A DNA stretch of 64,000 nt. It comes from Paracoccaceae bacterium (lineage in GTDB: Bacteria; Pseudomonadota; Alphaproteobacteria; Rhodobacterales; Rhodobacteraceae). The translations under genes and the position numbers were made by a program. Location of the stretch: the NCBI GenBank assembly GCA_029243395.1, contig JAQWSE010000013.1, forward strand, positions 1 to 64,000. Reading direction: 5' to 3'. The notes under the pieces are model-generated. The model searched no databases, had not been told where the DNA came from, and worked only from the letters and a program-made list of their open reading frames with translations. Shown here one piece after another: positions 36,751 to 45,942 of this stretch (positions are counted from its first letter, which is position 1; each line of letters opens with the position of its first letter).

Positions 36751-37917
36751 TTAATTTCCTTGCATTCTGGTTTCTGCCAGTTCAGCCCAAAATGAAGCTC
36801 CTAGGGGCAGCGCCTCATCGTTAAAAACATAGGTTGGGTTATGAACGCCAGCAGAATTACCATTGCCAATAAGGATATAGGCTCCTTTTCTAGAATTCAA
36901 CATAAATGAAAAATCTTCTGCACCCATTATCTTGTGAGCATCTACTACAGTTCGGCCACTCACTGCTTCTGCTACTTTTGCCGCTAAATTAGTTTCCTCA
37001 GCTGAATTTTTCATAACAGGGTAACCTTCTGTATATTTCACTTCTACTGAGCCACCGTAGCTTTCGGCTATTAATTTTGATAGACGAATTAGATTATTTT
37101 TTGTCGTTTTTTGAACTCCTTTTTCAAAAGTTCTCACTGTTCCTTTGAGAGTTATGGTTTCGGGTATCACATTAAATGAATCAGTATCAGATTTGAAAGT
37201 ACATACTGAAACAACAACATTCTTTATTGGATCAATATTTCTAGATGAAATACTTTGAAGAGCCATCACTACATTGCTCCCAACCAACACAGGGTCAATT
37301 GTTTCCTGAGGTTTTGCAGCGTGGCCACCTTTGCCTTTAACCTTTATACAAAATGTATCTGCGGCTGCGAAAAAATCTCCTTCCTTGATGGCAAAACTAC
37401 CCAATTCCAAGCCGGGCATATTATGCATCCCATAGACTTCCTGGATTTCAAACTGATCCATTAATCCATCATCAATCATTTCTTTGGCGCCGCCCCCACC
37501 TTCTTCTGCAGGCTGAAAGATTACTGCTACCTTACCATTAAAATTTCTTGTTTCTGCCAAATAATTGGCCGCTCCAAGTAGCATGGCGGTATGTCCATCG
37601 TGTCCGCAAGCATGCATTACACCAGGGACCTTGGATGCATAATCCAAATTTGTTTTTTCTTGCAATGGGAGGGCGTCCATGTCGGCCCTTAACCCTATGA
37701 CTTTTCCAGAAGAAATTTTCTTACCGTGGATGATACCTACTACACCCGTTCTCCCCAAACCTGTTATGACTTTATCGCATCCAAATTCTTTTAATTTTTT
37801 TTCCACAAACGCTGATGTTTTAATTGTGTCATATAAAAGTTCAGGTGTTTCGTGGAGATGATGTCGCCATCCTTTGATACTTTCAAAGAGTTCTCCAAAC
37901 TTATTTTTGATACGCAC
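36751..37917 (-). CDS. M20 family amidohydrolase (hippurate hydrolase / IAA-amino-acid hydrolase type)
   Basis: The 388-residue metallopeptidase has HACGHDGHTAMLLG, PAEEGGGGAKEMIDDG and YGMHNMPGLELG, the metal-binding sites of HipO-type amidohydrolases, with a lid/dimerisation domain in between (GKGGHAAKPQETIDPV). It hydrolyses N-acyl amino acids. A GTG start at 37917 is chosen because AGGAG lies 8 nt upstream. It follows the ArgE-like gene after 15 bp in one operon. A peptide-type transporter is divergent, which suggests uptake and cleavage of acylated amino acids or small peptides. Confidence 0.9.
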   Translation of the reverse strand: MRIKNKFGELFESIKGWRHHLHETPELLYDTIKTSAFVEKKLKEFGCDKVITGLGRTGVVGIIHGKKISSGKVIGLRADMDALPLQEKTNLDYASKVPGVMHACGHDGHTAMLLGAANYLAETRNFNGKVAVIFQPAEEGGGGAKEMIDDGLMDQFEIQEVYGMHNMPGLELGSFAIKEGDFFAAADTFCIKVKGKGGHAAKPQETIDPVLVGSNVVMALQSISSRNIDPIKNVVVSVCTFKSDTDSFNVIPETITLKGTVRTFEKGVQKTTKNNLIRLSKLIAESYGGSVEVKYTEGYPVMKNSAEETNLAAKVAEAVSGRTVVDAHKIMGAEDFSFMLNSRKGAYILIGNGNSAGVHNPTYVFNDEALPLGASFWAELAETRMQGN

Positions 37918-37932
37918 TAAAATACTCCTGAT

Positions 37933-39096
37933 CTAATTAGAGAGTTCAGTTATTAGAGATTTAATAAATTTAGTACCAAGTTCTAATTGTGCTTTATCCA
38001 AGTATTCATTAGCCTGATGGGCTTGCTCAATTGATCCTGGACCACATATTATACAGCTATAACCTTCCTCTTGAAATTGTCCAGCCTCTGTCCCGTAAGA
38101 AACCTTGCCAGTTGAGTTGTTCCCCGTGAGTCTACGTACTAGGTTCTCTGCATCCCCGTTTTTCTCTGGTTTTAAGCCTGGAACCCAATGGTGCCGCGAA
38201 ATGGCTATTCCTGCTTCAGGTCTTATTTTCTTAATTCTAGCTTGAATCGATTGTGCGAAATCTTCGTATTTTTTTACTAAGGCCTCGCCATCATCTGAAG
38301 GTAGACATCTTATATCCATAGTGAAAGTACATTTTTTTGAGGTTATATTAGCGGCAGTGCCACCATTTATTTTACCAACATGTAGTGTAGTGAATGGAGG
38401 TGTAAACATTTTGTCTTCAAGATGAGGTTCTTTCTTTTGGTTTTCCTCAGTCTTTTGAGTAATCCAATTGATTAGTTCTGCGGCTGTCATGATTGCAGAA
38501 ACACCCGTAGGCAGCAAACTTGAATGAACTTCAAAACCAGTAACTTCTGTATCAAGACCTATAGAGGCTTTGTGTCCATCAACTGACTTCATCATGGTAG
38601 GCTCGCCCACAATTACAGATGTTGCTGTGGGTAAGCTTTGCCGCATTTTACGGATCATTGAAGGAGCTCCAACACAACCTACTTCTTCATCATAACTGAA
38701 GGCAAGTTGTATTGGCTTTTTTAATCCAGCTCGCAACATGTTTGGGACTAAAGAAAGACATATGGCGTTAAATCCCTTCATATCACAGGTGCCTCTACCA
38801 TAAATTTTAGAATCTTTTTCTATAATTTTAAAAGGATCGGTGTCCCAATTTTGACCATCAATCGGAACCACGTCGGTATGCCCTGAAAGGATCGTTCCAC
38901 CTGGTTCGTTTGGGCCTACATTAGCGAATAAGTTAGCTTTGGTTTTATCGCTATTATAGACAAGATTACTTTTGATGTTATAACTTGAGAGATATTCCTG
39001 AATGAAGTGAATGATTGGTAGGTTACTATTTCTAGAGACTGAGTCGAAAGCAACTAACTTCTCCAGCATCTCTAGGGAATTATATTCTGTAGGCAT
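37933..39096 (-). CDS. argE: Acetylornithine deacetylase-like M20 peptidase
   Basis: The 387-residue protein shows SGHTDVVPIDG, GRGTCDMKGF and SYDEEVGCVGA plus VGEPT, the di-metal centre of ArgE/DapE-type deacylases. Length matches acetylornithine deacetylase. The start at MPTEYNSLEML is preferred, with TGAGGATT just upstream; the frame extends 11 codons further. It is first in an operon with the HipO-type gene. Arginine synthesis and general N-acyl amino acid hydrolysis are both possible, and the context favours the latter. Confidence 0.86.
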   Translation of the reverse strand: MPTEYNSLEMLEKLVAFDSVSRNSNLPIIHFIQEYLSSYNIKSNLVYNSDKTKANLFANVGPNEPGGTILSGHTDVVPIDGQNWDTDPFKIIEKDSKIYGRGTCDMKGFNAICLSLVPNMLRAGLKKPIQLAFSYDEEVGCVGAPSMIRKMRQSLPTATSVIVGEPTMMKSVDGHKASIGLDTEVTGFEVHSSLLPTGVSAIMTAAELINWITQKTEENQKKEPHLEDKMFTPPFTTLHVGKINGGTAANITSKKCTFTMDIRCLPSDDGEALVKKYEDFAQSIQARIKKIRPEAGIAISRHHWVPGLKPEKNGDAENLVRRLTGNNSTGKVSYGTEAGQFQEEGYSCIICGPGSIEQAHQANEYLDKAQLELGTKFIKSLITELSN

Positions 39097-39268
39097 GGTA
39101 ATCCTCAAATATGAAATGTAACAACTCAATTTTAATTGAGATAATATTTTAATACAAGATAGCAGATAGCAATTATATTTGATTCATCGTATTGCTTTTA
39201 TTGATTAAACTAAATTTTCATGCAAACTTACAGAATCTGACAACATTTTTTCATTACAGGAGTAGAGT

Positions 39269-41098
39269 TTGGGATCAGAAAGAAAACCCATTGTCAAAAT
39301 GGACGGGCTTAAGGTGGTTTTTCAAACTAAACTGGGTTCGGTGACTGGTGTTGAGGATCTCTCATTCTCAATATTCCCAGGTGAAACTGTTTGCTTAGTG
39401 GGAGAATCAGGTTCAGGCAAGTCAGTTTCTTCTTTAGCCCTTATGAGATTGATAGAATATGATGGAGGAAATATAGAATCTGGTAAAGTTTTATTTTCGT
39501 CTGAATCGATGTCAGACAAGGATTTGATTAAAGAAAACCAGAATGACATGCGCAATATTAGAGGCAATGAAATTGGAATGATTTTTCAAGAGCCAATGAC
39601 GGCTCTAAACCCAGTCTTCACAATCTCTCGGCAACTTACAGAAGGGTTAAGAGTTCATAAAGGATTAAGCAAAGATGCAGCGCAAAAAGAGGCCTTAGAG
39701 CTGTTGAAAAAAGTTCGAATCCCTGAACCAGAGCGCCGTTTGAACCAATTCCCCCATCAATTGTCTGGGGGTATGAGACAACGTATTGTTATTGCAATGG
39801 CACTGGCATGTGAGCCAAAACTTTTGATAGCAGATGAACCAACTACTGCTCTGGACGTTACTATTCAAGCTGAAATTCTCTCCCTATTAAATAGGCTAAA
39901 GAAGGAAACTGGAGCAGCTGTCTTGTTTATTACTCACGATATGTCCGTTGTTGCTCAAATAGCTGATAGGGTTGTGGTAATGTATCATGGTAAAAAGGTT
40001 GAGGAGGGAGATGTTTATAAGATTTTTAATAATCCTGAACAGGATTATACAAAGAAATTACTTTCTTCAGTTCCAAAATTAGGCGCTATGGTAGGCAAGA
40101 AATTCCCAGAGGCAATGAAACTTGATATCTCTCAAGATGCAGACCCAATACCAATCAAAGGAACAAATGAACCTTTACTGGAGGTTAGAAATTTAACTAC
40201 TCGGTTCCCCGTGACAGGCGGTATTTTAAGGAAAAAAGTGGCAAATTTACATGCTGTAGAGGATGTATCATTCACGCTTAATAAGGGACAAACCTTTTCG
40301 TTAGTTGGAGAATCTGGTTGTGGTAAGACGACAGTTGCACGATCCATTCTTAGGCTTGAAGAGGCGATGTCAGGTCAAGTTTTGATGAATGGAGTAGATG
40401 TTTTGAAGCAGAGCAATGCTGAAATGTTGAAACAAAGGTTAAATATGCAAATGGTTTTTCAAGATCCATATGGGTCATTAAATCCTGTCATGCAATTGTT
40501 TGATCAGGTGGCAGAACCCTTACTCAATTTTAAAATGGCAAAAGGTGAAGATCTCAACAAAAGGGTTGCTAACTTATTTGACAGGGTTAGACTCCCACAG
40601 TCTTTTCTTACTCGCTATCCCCATGAACTTTCTGGAGGACAGAGGCAGCGAGTCGCTATTGCTCGGGCCATCGCTCTAAATCCTAAACTAGTTATTTTAG
40701 ATGAAGCAGTGTCGGCGCTTGATGTATCTGTACAGGCGAGTGTTCTCAACTTGCTTTTGGAACTTCAGGTTGAACTTGGGTTGTCATATTTATTTGTCAG
40801 TCATGATATGGCTGTGGTGGAAAGAGTGAGCCACTTTATTGGAGTGATGTATCTCGGGCGAATGGTGGAAATCGGTGATCGAAAAGCGATATTTGAGAAT
40901 CCTAGCCATCCCTATACTAAGGCTTTAATGAAAGCGGTGCCAGTTGCAGATCCCAAGAAACGTAATAAAATTGATGATCTAAAATTTAAACCAATTTCTT
41001 CACCAATTCATCCACTCGAACATATTCCCGATCCGTCGGCTTATTCTGAGATAAAGAGAGGACATTTTGTGTTAAAAAATGAGTTGGGATATAGTTAA
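39269..41098 (+). CDS. Peptide-type ABC transporter, fused double ATPase (DppD-DppF fusion)
   Basis: The 609-residue cytoplasmic protein holds two complete ATP-binding domains. The first (about 8-265) has Walker A GESGSGKS, signature LSGGMRQRI and LIADEPTTALD. The second (about 303-565) has GESGCGKTT, LSGGQRQRV and VILDEAVSALD. Each is followed by an oligopeptide-binding C-terminal extension. It energises import through the two permeases encoded downstream. TTG at 39269 has AGGAG 6 nt upstream; an ATG at 39299 is the alternative. It is first of a four-gene transporter operon and divergent from the M20 genes. Confidence 0.93.
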   Translation: MGSERKPIVKMDGLKVVFQTKLGSVTGVEDLSFSIFPGETVCLVGESGSGKSVSSLALMRLIEYDGGNIESGKVLFSSESMSDKDLIKENQNDMRNIRGNEIGMIFQEPMTALNPVFTISRQLTEGLRVHKGLSKDAAQKEALELLKKVRIPEPERRLNQFPHQLSGGMRQRIVIAMALACEPKLLIADEPTTALDVTIQAEILSLLNRLKKETGAAVLFITHDMSVVAQIADRVVVMYHGKKVEEGDVYKIFNNPEQDYTKKLLSSVPKLGAMVGKKFPEAMKLDISQDADPIPIKGTNEPLLEVRNLTTRFPVTGGILRKKVANLHAVEDVSFTLNKGQTFSLVGESGCGKTTVARSILRLEEAMSGQVLMNGVDVLKQSNAEMLKQRLNMQMVFQDPYGSLNPVMQLFDQVAEPLLNFKMAKGEDLNKRVANLFDRVRLPQSFLTRYPHELSGGQRQRVAIARAIALNPKLVILDEAVSALDVSVQASVLNLLLELQVELGLSYLFVSHDMAVVERVSHFIGVMYLGRMVEIGDRKAIFENPSHPYTKALMKAVPVADPKKRNKIDDLKFKPISSPIHPLEHIPDPSAYSEIKRGHFVLKNELGYS

Positions 41099-41332
41099 TT
41101 GTTCAAAATTTCTCGATATTTATTTGTAGATTTAACAATGGCCATGAAATCTCAAGGTCTGCTTTTATAACAAAGTCAGCTAAACCAATTGAACTTGACA
41201 TGCCGTAACGAAAGTTAATAAGCATTTTAATAATAAATATTAATGATTTCTTGGGTTGCCACCAGAATAGAAATAATATTAAGGTTTTGGTTGGGGAAAT
41301 TGAGCATAAGAAAAATTTTAGGGAGAAAAGAG

Positions 41333-43030
41333 ATGAAACTAAAAATAACAATGATTGCTACAGCATTGATTATGGCGATCACAAATGCGGTTTATGCCGC
41401 AAGAGGAACTGATGGGAATGTGAGTATTATTTACTGGCAGGCCCCTTCAATATTGAATCCATATTTATCTAGCGGTACCAAGGATATTGAGTCGGCTTCT
41501 TTAGTCATTGAGCCATTAGGTAGATATACAGAGACAGGTGCTCTTGTACCATTTTTGGCAGAAGAAATTCCAACAGTTGCCAATGGGGGTGTATCAGCTG
41601 ATCTCACAACTATTACATGGAAGCTACAAAAAGGACTTCTTTGGTCTGATGGAACACCTGTGACTTCAGCTGACGTCAAGTTTTCAGCAGACTATTGTAT
41701 GGATCCTGACGGAGGCTGTTCTCAATTGGCAAAGTTTGATGGTGTAAAATCTATTTCTACACCTGATGAATTGACAGTTGTTGTGACCTTCAAAGGGCCT
41801 ATGCCAAATCCATATGGACCATTCATGGGAGGTCAAACACCAATCATCCAGAAGGCTCAGTTTGAAAACTGTATGGGTTCTAAGGCTCAACAATGCACAG
41901 AGCAAAACTTTAATCCAATAGGGACGGGACCATTTGTGGTCACTGAATTCAGACCTAATGATGTTATACAGTACAAAGCCAATGAAAATTACCGAGATTC
42001 AAGTAAACCAGCTTTTGCAACCCTGACTTTTAAGGGTGGTGGAGATGCAACAGCAGCTGGCAGATCCGTGTTAGAAACTGGTGAATTTGATTATGCTTGG
42101 AATTTGCAGCTTGCACCTGAGGTTATTGCTAATATGGAGAAAGCCGGTAAAGGTGTAGCAATTGCAGGATTTGGTCCTTTAGTTGAGAGATTAGAAATGA
42201 ATATGACCGATCCCTCACCTTCTTTAGACGCTGATACAAGATCTACTTTAAAAGCCCCTCACCCATTCTTAACTGATATTAATGTCAGGAAGGCCCTCTC
42301 TATGGCTATAGATAGGCCACTTCTAGTTGAAATTGGATATGGAAAAGCAGGGGATGTCACCTGTGATTTAGTGCCAGCTCCAGACAATTATGCTGCTAAG
42401 AATGATTATTGTGTAAAGCAAGATATTGCTGGTGCAAATGCGCTACTTGAATCTGCTGGGTGGAAGAAAGGAGCTGATGGTATTCGTGCAAAAGATGGTG
42501 TAAGAATTTCAATTTTATACCAAACATCGACTAATGCTGTGCGCCAAGATTTCCAAGCCCTCATAAAGGAATGGTGGGCACAAATAGGTGTTGAAACTGA
42601 ACTCAGGAATTTGAATGCATCAGTATTCTTTGGTGGAGATCCTAATTCACCTGATACATTCCAAAAGTTCTATGCAGATGTCGAGATGTATGCAAATACT
42701 TTTGATGGAACTGATCCACAGAGCTATCTCAGTATGTATCGTTGCGGGAATGAGCCTAACCCAGAAAAGGGATGGCAAGGTGAAAATATCAATCGATATT
42801 GTGACCCAAAGTACGATGCTCTTTTAGATGAGTTAGCTCGCACAGGTGATTTGGATAAGCGTGGAGAAATTGCTATTACTTTGAATAATATGTTAACTAA
42901 GGATAGCTACACGATTGTACCATTAGTTCACCGTGGAAGAGTTTCTGCACATGCCAATTCTCTTGGAGGAGTTGTTTTGAATACTTGGGATTCAGAACTC
43001 TGGAATGTAGCTGATTGGTATCGAAAATAA
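41333..43030 (+). CDS. Peptide-type ABC transporter, periplasmic substrate-binding protein (SBP_bac_5)
   Basis: The 565-residue protein has a signal peptide ending near NAVYA and family-5 segments: LNPYLSSG, WKLQKGLLWSDGTPVTSADVKFS, GTGPFVVTEF and VRKALSMAIDRPLLVE. It captures the substrate in the periplasm. The start at MKLKITMIA is supported by GGGAGAAAAG; the frame extends 30 codons upstream without signal character. A strong hairpin follows the gene, before the permease. Confidence 0.93.
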   Translation: MKLKITMIATALIMAITNAVYAARGTDGNVSIIYWQAPSILNPYLSSGTKDIESASLVIEPLGRYTETGALVPFLAEEIPTVANGGVSADLTTITWKLQKGLLWSDGTPVTSADVKFSADYCMDPDGGCSQLAKFDGVKSISTPDELTVVVTFKGPMPNPYGPFMGGQTPIIQKAQFENCMGSKAQQCTEQNFNPIGTGPFVVTEFRPNDVIQYKANENYRDSSKPAFATLTFKGGGDATAAGRSVLETGEFDYAWNLQLAPEVIANMEKAGKGVAIAGFGPLVERLEMNMTDPSPSLDADTRSTLKAPHPFLTDINVRKALSMAIDRPLLVEIGYGKAGDVTCDLVPAPDNYAAKNDYCVKQDIAGANALLESAGWKKGADGIRAKDGVRISILYQTSTNAVRQDFQALIKEWWAQIGVETELRNLNASVFFGGDPNSPDTFQKFYADVEMYANTFDGTDPQSYLSMYRCGNEPNPEKGWQGENINRYCDPKYDALLDELARTGDLDKRGEIAITLNNMLTKDSYTIVPLVHRGRVSAHANSLGGVVLNTWDSELWNVADWYRK

Positions 43031-43040
43031 TAACAAGAAA

Positions 43041-43075
43041 AGTGATTGCCCTAACGATTAAAAGGGGCAATCACT
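43041..43075 (+). promoter_or_regulatory. Intercistronic hairpin between binding-protein and permease genes
   Basis: AGTGATTGCCC (43041-43051) pairs perfectly with GGGCAATCACT (43065-43075) around a 13-nt loop. No T-tract follows, so it is not a typical terminator. Such stem-loops downstream of binding-protein genes often stabilise the upstream mRNA or reduce read-through so that the binding protein exceeds the permeases; that role is inference here. Confidence 0.6.
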
Positions 43076-43118
43076 GCTCAACCCTATAAACAGATTAATA
43101 AGTATAGATGGGCATTAG

Positions 43119-44126
43119 ATGTTTGATTATACTGTCAGGCGTTTACTAATTGCAGTACCAACGCTTGTCATCATAAGTTTAGTTATTTTTCTTGTGCTAA
43201 GTTTGGCTCCTAACGACCCGATGGCTCAAGTGCCAATGACTGTACCTCCCGAAGTAAAAGAAAAAATGCGTGAGGCTCTGGGTTTAGGACAACCATTGTA
43301 CGTTCAGTTTTGGAAGTGGCTGGTTCAATTTTTCTGGATTGAACCTCAGGTTTTTATAGATCATTATTTTGGCACCCAGTTTGCTGAAGGAAAGCTTAGA
43401 GTAATAAGTTGGCAGACACGTGCTCCAGTGATGGATACTGTAGTAGAAAGACTTCCCCAAACCCTTTGGGTGGTTGGCATGTCTTATGTTGTAGCAATTG
43501 CAATCTCTATCCCTATCGGAATTTATTCTGCTTACAAGCAATACTCGGTATTTGATCAGGCGGGTACGTTTATCACAATGGTTGGCTATTCCATTCCACC
43601 ATTCTTTACGGGACCTTTAGTGATAGTAATATTTGCAGTGAATCTAGAGTGGTTTCCTTCAACCTATGATACACTTCATAAAGTGGTTGACTGGGATAGT
43701 TTTGTAATTCAGATGAGGCAGATGGTTTTACCTGTTATGGTCCTTGCCATTCAGGGAACAGCACAGATCAGTAGATATATGCGGTCCGCTATTCTAGATA
43801 ACTTAAATCAAGATTACGTCAGAACGGCAAGGGCTAAAGGATTAAGTGAATCGATAGTCATACTTGTGCATGTACTTAGGAATTCTATGATTCCGGTTGT
43901 TACCGTGATTGCTTTGAATTTACCTCTAATTTTTGGAGGGGCAATTATAACTGAGCAAGTATTCAAGGTAAATGGCATTGGGCAGCAATTGATTTTGGCA
44001 ATTTATGCTAATGATTTACCAACAATTCAAACTCTGACTTTTATTTTTGCATTCTTAATTGTTGGCATGAACCTAATTGCCGATGTCTTATATGCTATTT
44101 TAGATCCAAGGATAAGGTATGAATAA
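43119..44126 (+). CDS. Peptide-type ABC transporter permease (DppB-like)
   Basis: The 335-residue inner-membrane protein has the DppB N terminus (MFDYTVRRLLIAVPTLVIISLVIF) and about six membrane segments. The EAA loop region is YVRTARAKGLSESIVILVHVLRNSMIPVV. The ATG overlaps nothing upstream; its end overlaps the next gene by 8 bp. It pairs with the following permease to form the channel. Confidence 0.92.
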   Translation: MFDYTVRRLLIAVPTLVIISLVIFLVLSLAPNDPMAQVPMTVPPEVKEKMREALGLGQPLYVQFWKWLVQFFWIEPQVFIDHYFGTQFAEGKLRVISWQTRAPVMDTVVERLPQTLWVVGMSYVVAIAISIPIGIYSAYKQYSVFDQAGTFITMVGYSIPPFFTGPLVIVIFAVNLEWFPSTYDTLHKVVDWDSFVIQMRQMVLPVMVLAIQGTAQISRYMRSAILDNLNQDYVRTARAKGLSESIVILVHVLRNSMIPVVTVIALNLPLIFGGAIITEQVFKVNGIGQQLILAIYANDLPTIQTLTFIFAFLIVGMNLIADVLYAILDPRIRYE

Positions 44127-45036
44127 GATTAAAGGCAATGAAGAGGTATTGTTGCACCCTGGCTCTAGTTATTGGGGTGATGTGTGGTTGCAATTTAAAA
44201 AACATAAGGGTGCTTTGATCGGCGCAATTTTATTTTTTTCAATTGTGATTGCTGTAATGATAGGTCCTTTTCTTTGGCCATTTGAAGCAAATGGAATAGA
44301 TATAAGATCAAGAAATCAAGGCCCGAGTTTTCTTCATCCCTTTGGAACTGATCAGTTAGGTCGGGATACCTTTGCAAGAATGATTGCAGGCGGCCGAACA
44401 TCAATCACTGTAGGGTTGGCAGCCATGTTTTTAGCTATATTTTTAGGCACCCTAGTAGGAATAGTTGCAGGCTATTTTAAGAAATTAGATGGCTTGTTAA
44501 TGCGCTTTACAGATCTCTTCTTATCTTTACCACTGCTTCCTTTACTACTTCTAATGATGTTTCTTTTTCGAGAGCCTCTAAGTGTAGCTTATGGGCCTGA
44601 AAAGGGCATGTTTATACTTATTGTCGTTTCTATAGGGATAACCAGCTGGATGCCTACGGCTAGAATTGTTAGGGGGGATGTTTTAGCTCTAAAACAAAGA
44701 GAATTTGTGATAGCTGCAAGATCAATAGGTACCTCTGACCAAAGGATTATTGTTAGACATATTCTACCTAATATATTGTCTCCAATTTTAGTTTCTGCAA
44801 CTCTAGGAATAGCTAACGCTATTATAACAGAGAGTGCCTTATCTTTCTTAGGCCTTGGATTCCCTCCTGATTTTCCAACCTGGGGACGTTTGCTAAATGA
44901 TGCTGTAGATTATTTACAGTTGTATCCAGAGAGGGTCATGTGGCCTGGTTTGGCTATTTCTCTGACAGTACTCAGCATTAATTTTCTAGGAGATGGATTA
45001 AGAGATGCATTGGATCCGAGGATTCGAGGGAGATAA
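44119..45036 (+). CDS. Peptide-type ABC transporter permease (DppC-like)
   Basis: The 305-residue inner-membrane protein has the DppC-type N-terminal cytoplasmic segment and the HPFGTDQLGRDTFARMIAGGRTSI motif. The EAA loop is EFVIAARSIGTSDQRIIVRHILPN and the end is LRDALDPR. It overlaps the preceding permease gene by 8 bp, indicating coupling. It is last in the transporter operon. Confidence 0.92.
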   Translation: MNKIKGNEEVLLHPGSSYWGDVWLQFKKHKGALIGAILFFSIVIAVMIGPFLWPFEANGIDIRSRNQGPSFLHPFGTDQLGRDTFARMIAGGRTSITVGLAAMFLAIFLGTLVGIVAGYFKKLDGLLMRFTDLFLSLPLLPLLLLMMFLFREPLSVAYGPEKGMFILIVVSIGITSWMPTARIVRGDVLALKQREFVIAARSIGTSDQRIIVRHILPNILSPILVSATLGIANAIITESALSFLGLGFPPDFPTWGRLLNDAVDYLQLYPERVMWPGLAISLTVLSINFLGDGLRDALDPRIRGR

Positions 45037-45050
45037 TATTTCTATTTATC

Positions 45051-45473
45051 CTAAGACTTAATTCTTTTGATTGAGCCCTCATATATTGCACCATCTTCAA
45101 TAGCAATTACTTCGTGAAAAGTATCACCTTCAATTCTACTTGATGATGCTAATCTGACTTTCTTTCCCTTTAATGATCCCTTAATTTTACCCAATATAAC
45201 TGCTTCATCTGCGATGGCCTTACCATCTATGAAACCTTCTTCCCCCACATAAAGAGATTTTGCCTCTAATGTTCCTTTTATTATTCCATTAAATTGGATC
45301 TTGCCCTTTGATAAAATACTACCTGTAACCTTTAAACCTTGGCTAATCGTAGACACTTGAGGAATGGCACCGTCACCTTTGGCGGCACTTGGAACCTCAG
45401 GTATGTGGGATGCAGGTTTATTTGGTAAACCATTAGTTGAGACTTTATTGGATTTAGATTTTCTAAAGAACAT
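45051..45473 (-). CDS. Bactofilin family protein
   Basis: The 140-residue protein has a polar ~40-residue N-terminal tail followed by a bactofilin (DUF583) beta-helix: ISQGLKVTGSILSKGKIQFNGIIKG, then repeated short strands with regular glycine spacing (EGFIDGKAIADEAVILGKIKG). Bactofilins self-assemble into cytoskeletal filaments without nucleotides and help place cell-wall or polar structures. It is convergent with the transporter operon, 14 bp away. Confidence 0.88.
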   Translation of the reverse strand: MFFRKSKSNKVSTNGLPNKPASHIPEVPSAAKGDGAIPQVSTISQGLKVTGSILSKGKIQFNGIIKGTLEAKSLYVGEEGFIDGKAIADEAVILGKIKGSLKGKKVRLASSSRIEGDTFHEVIAIEDGAIYEGSIKRIKS

Positions 45474-45754
45474 TCTTTGGACAATACAAAAATTAGATAT
45501 ATGAAAGCATTATCGTAAATCATACTAACCTATCAAGCTTTTTATTTAACTTGAGTTACAAAAAGCTTATAGTGAGGGTGCATTTAAAAGAATTAGCTAT
45601 TACTAACTTTAGATTTAGGTGTCATATGATGCTTAATTGCGTCACTATTTTAGTATTTTTCAAAATTTTGGCTTATAATCATGAGAGCAGAATTGACTAA
45701 TAATTATTCTTGAGTAAATTAATTACACACTCTATATTTTTGGTGAGGAAAATT

Positions 45755-45877
45755 ATGAAAAAGTTTTTTATTCTAGCAATGTTTGCAACCTTTGGTATTT
45801 TAGGGGGTTGTGCTGAAACTGCTGTAACTGTTCCAGCTGATGCTATCGTATGCTCTAAAGCATCAGGTTGTTCATAA
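45755..45877 (+). CDS. Small lipoprotein of unknown function, 40 residues
   Basis: A short frame starts MKKFFILAMFATFGILGGC. It has a positively charged start, a hydrophobic core and a lipobox (LGGC), so it should be processed by signal peptidase II to a mature peptide of about 22 residues. The mature part has two further cysteines (VCSKASGCS). GAGGAAAA lies 3-4 nt before the ATG and a terminator follows 31 bp after the stop, which supports a real monocistronic gene. I recognise no family; it differs from entericidins in its mature part. Confidence 0.7.
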   Translation: MKKFFILAMFATFGILGGCAETAVTVPADAIVCSKASGCS

Positions 45878-45908
45878 GCGGATAGACAGCAAGATCTATT
45901 TAAAATTT

Positions 45909-45942
45909 AGGGGCTATCCATGTAAAGTGGGGGCCCCTTTTT
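45909..45942 (+). terminator. Rho-independent terminator of the small lipoprotein gene
   Basis: AGGGGC and GCCCCT pair around a 17-nt loop and are followed by a T-rich run. It ends at the 3' edge of the convergent acyltransferase gene. Confidence 0.65.
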
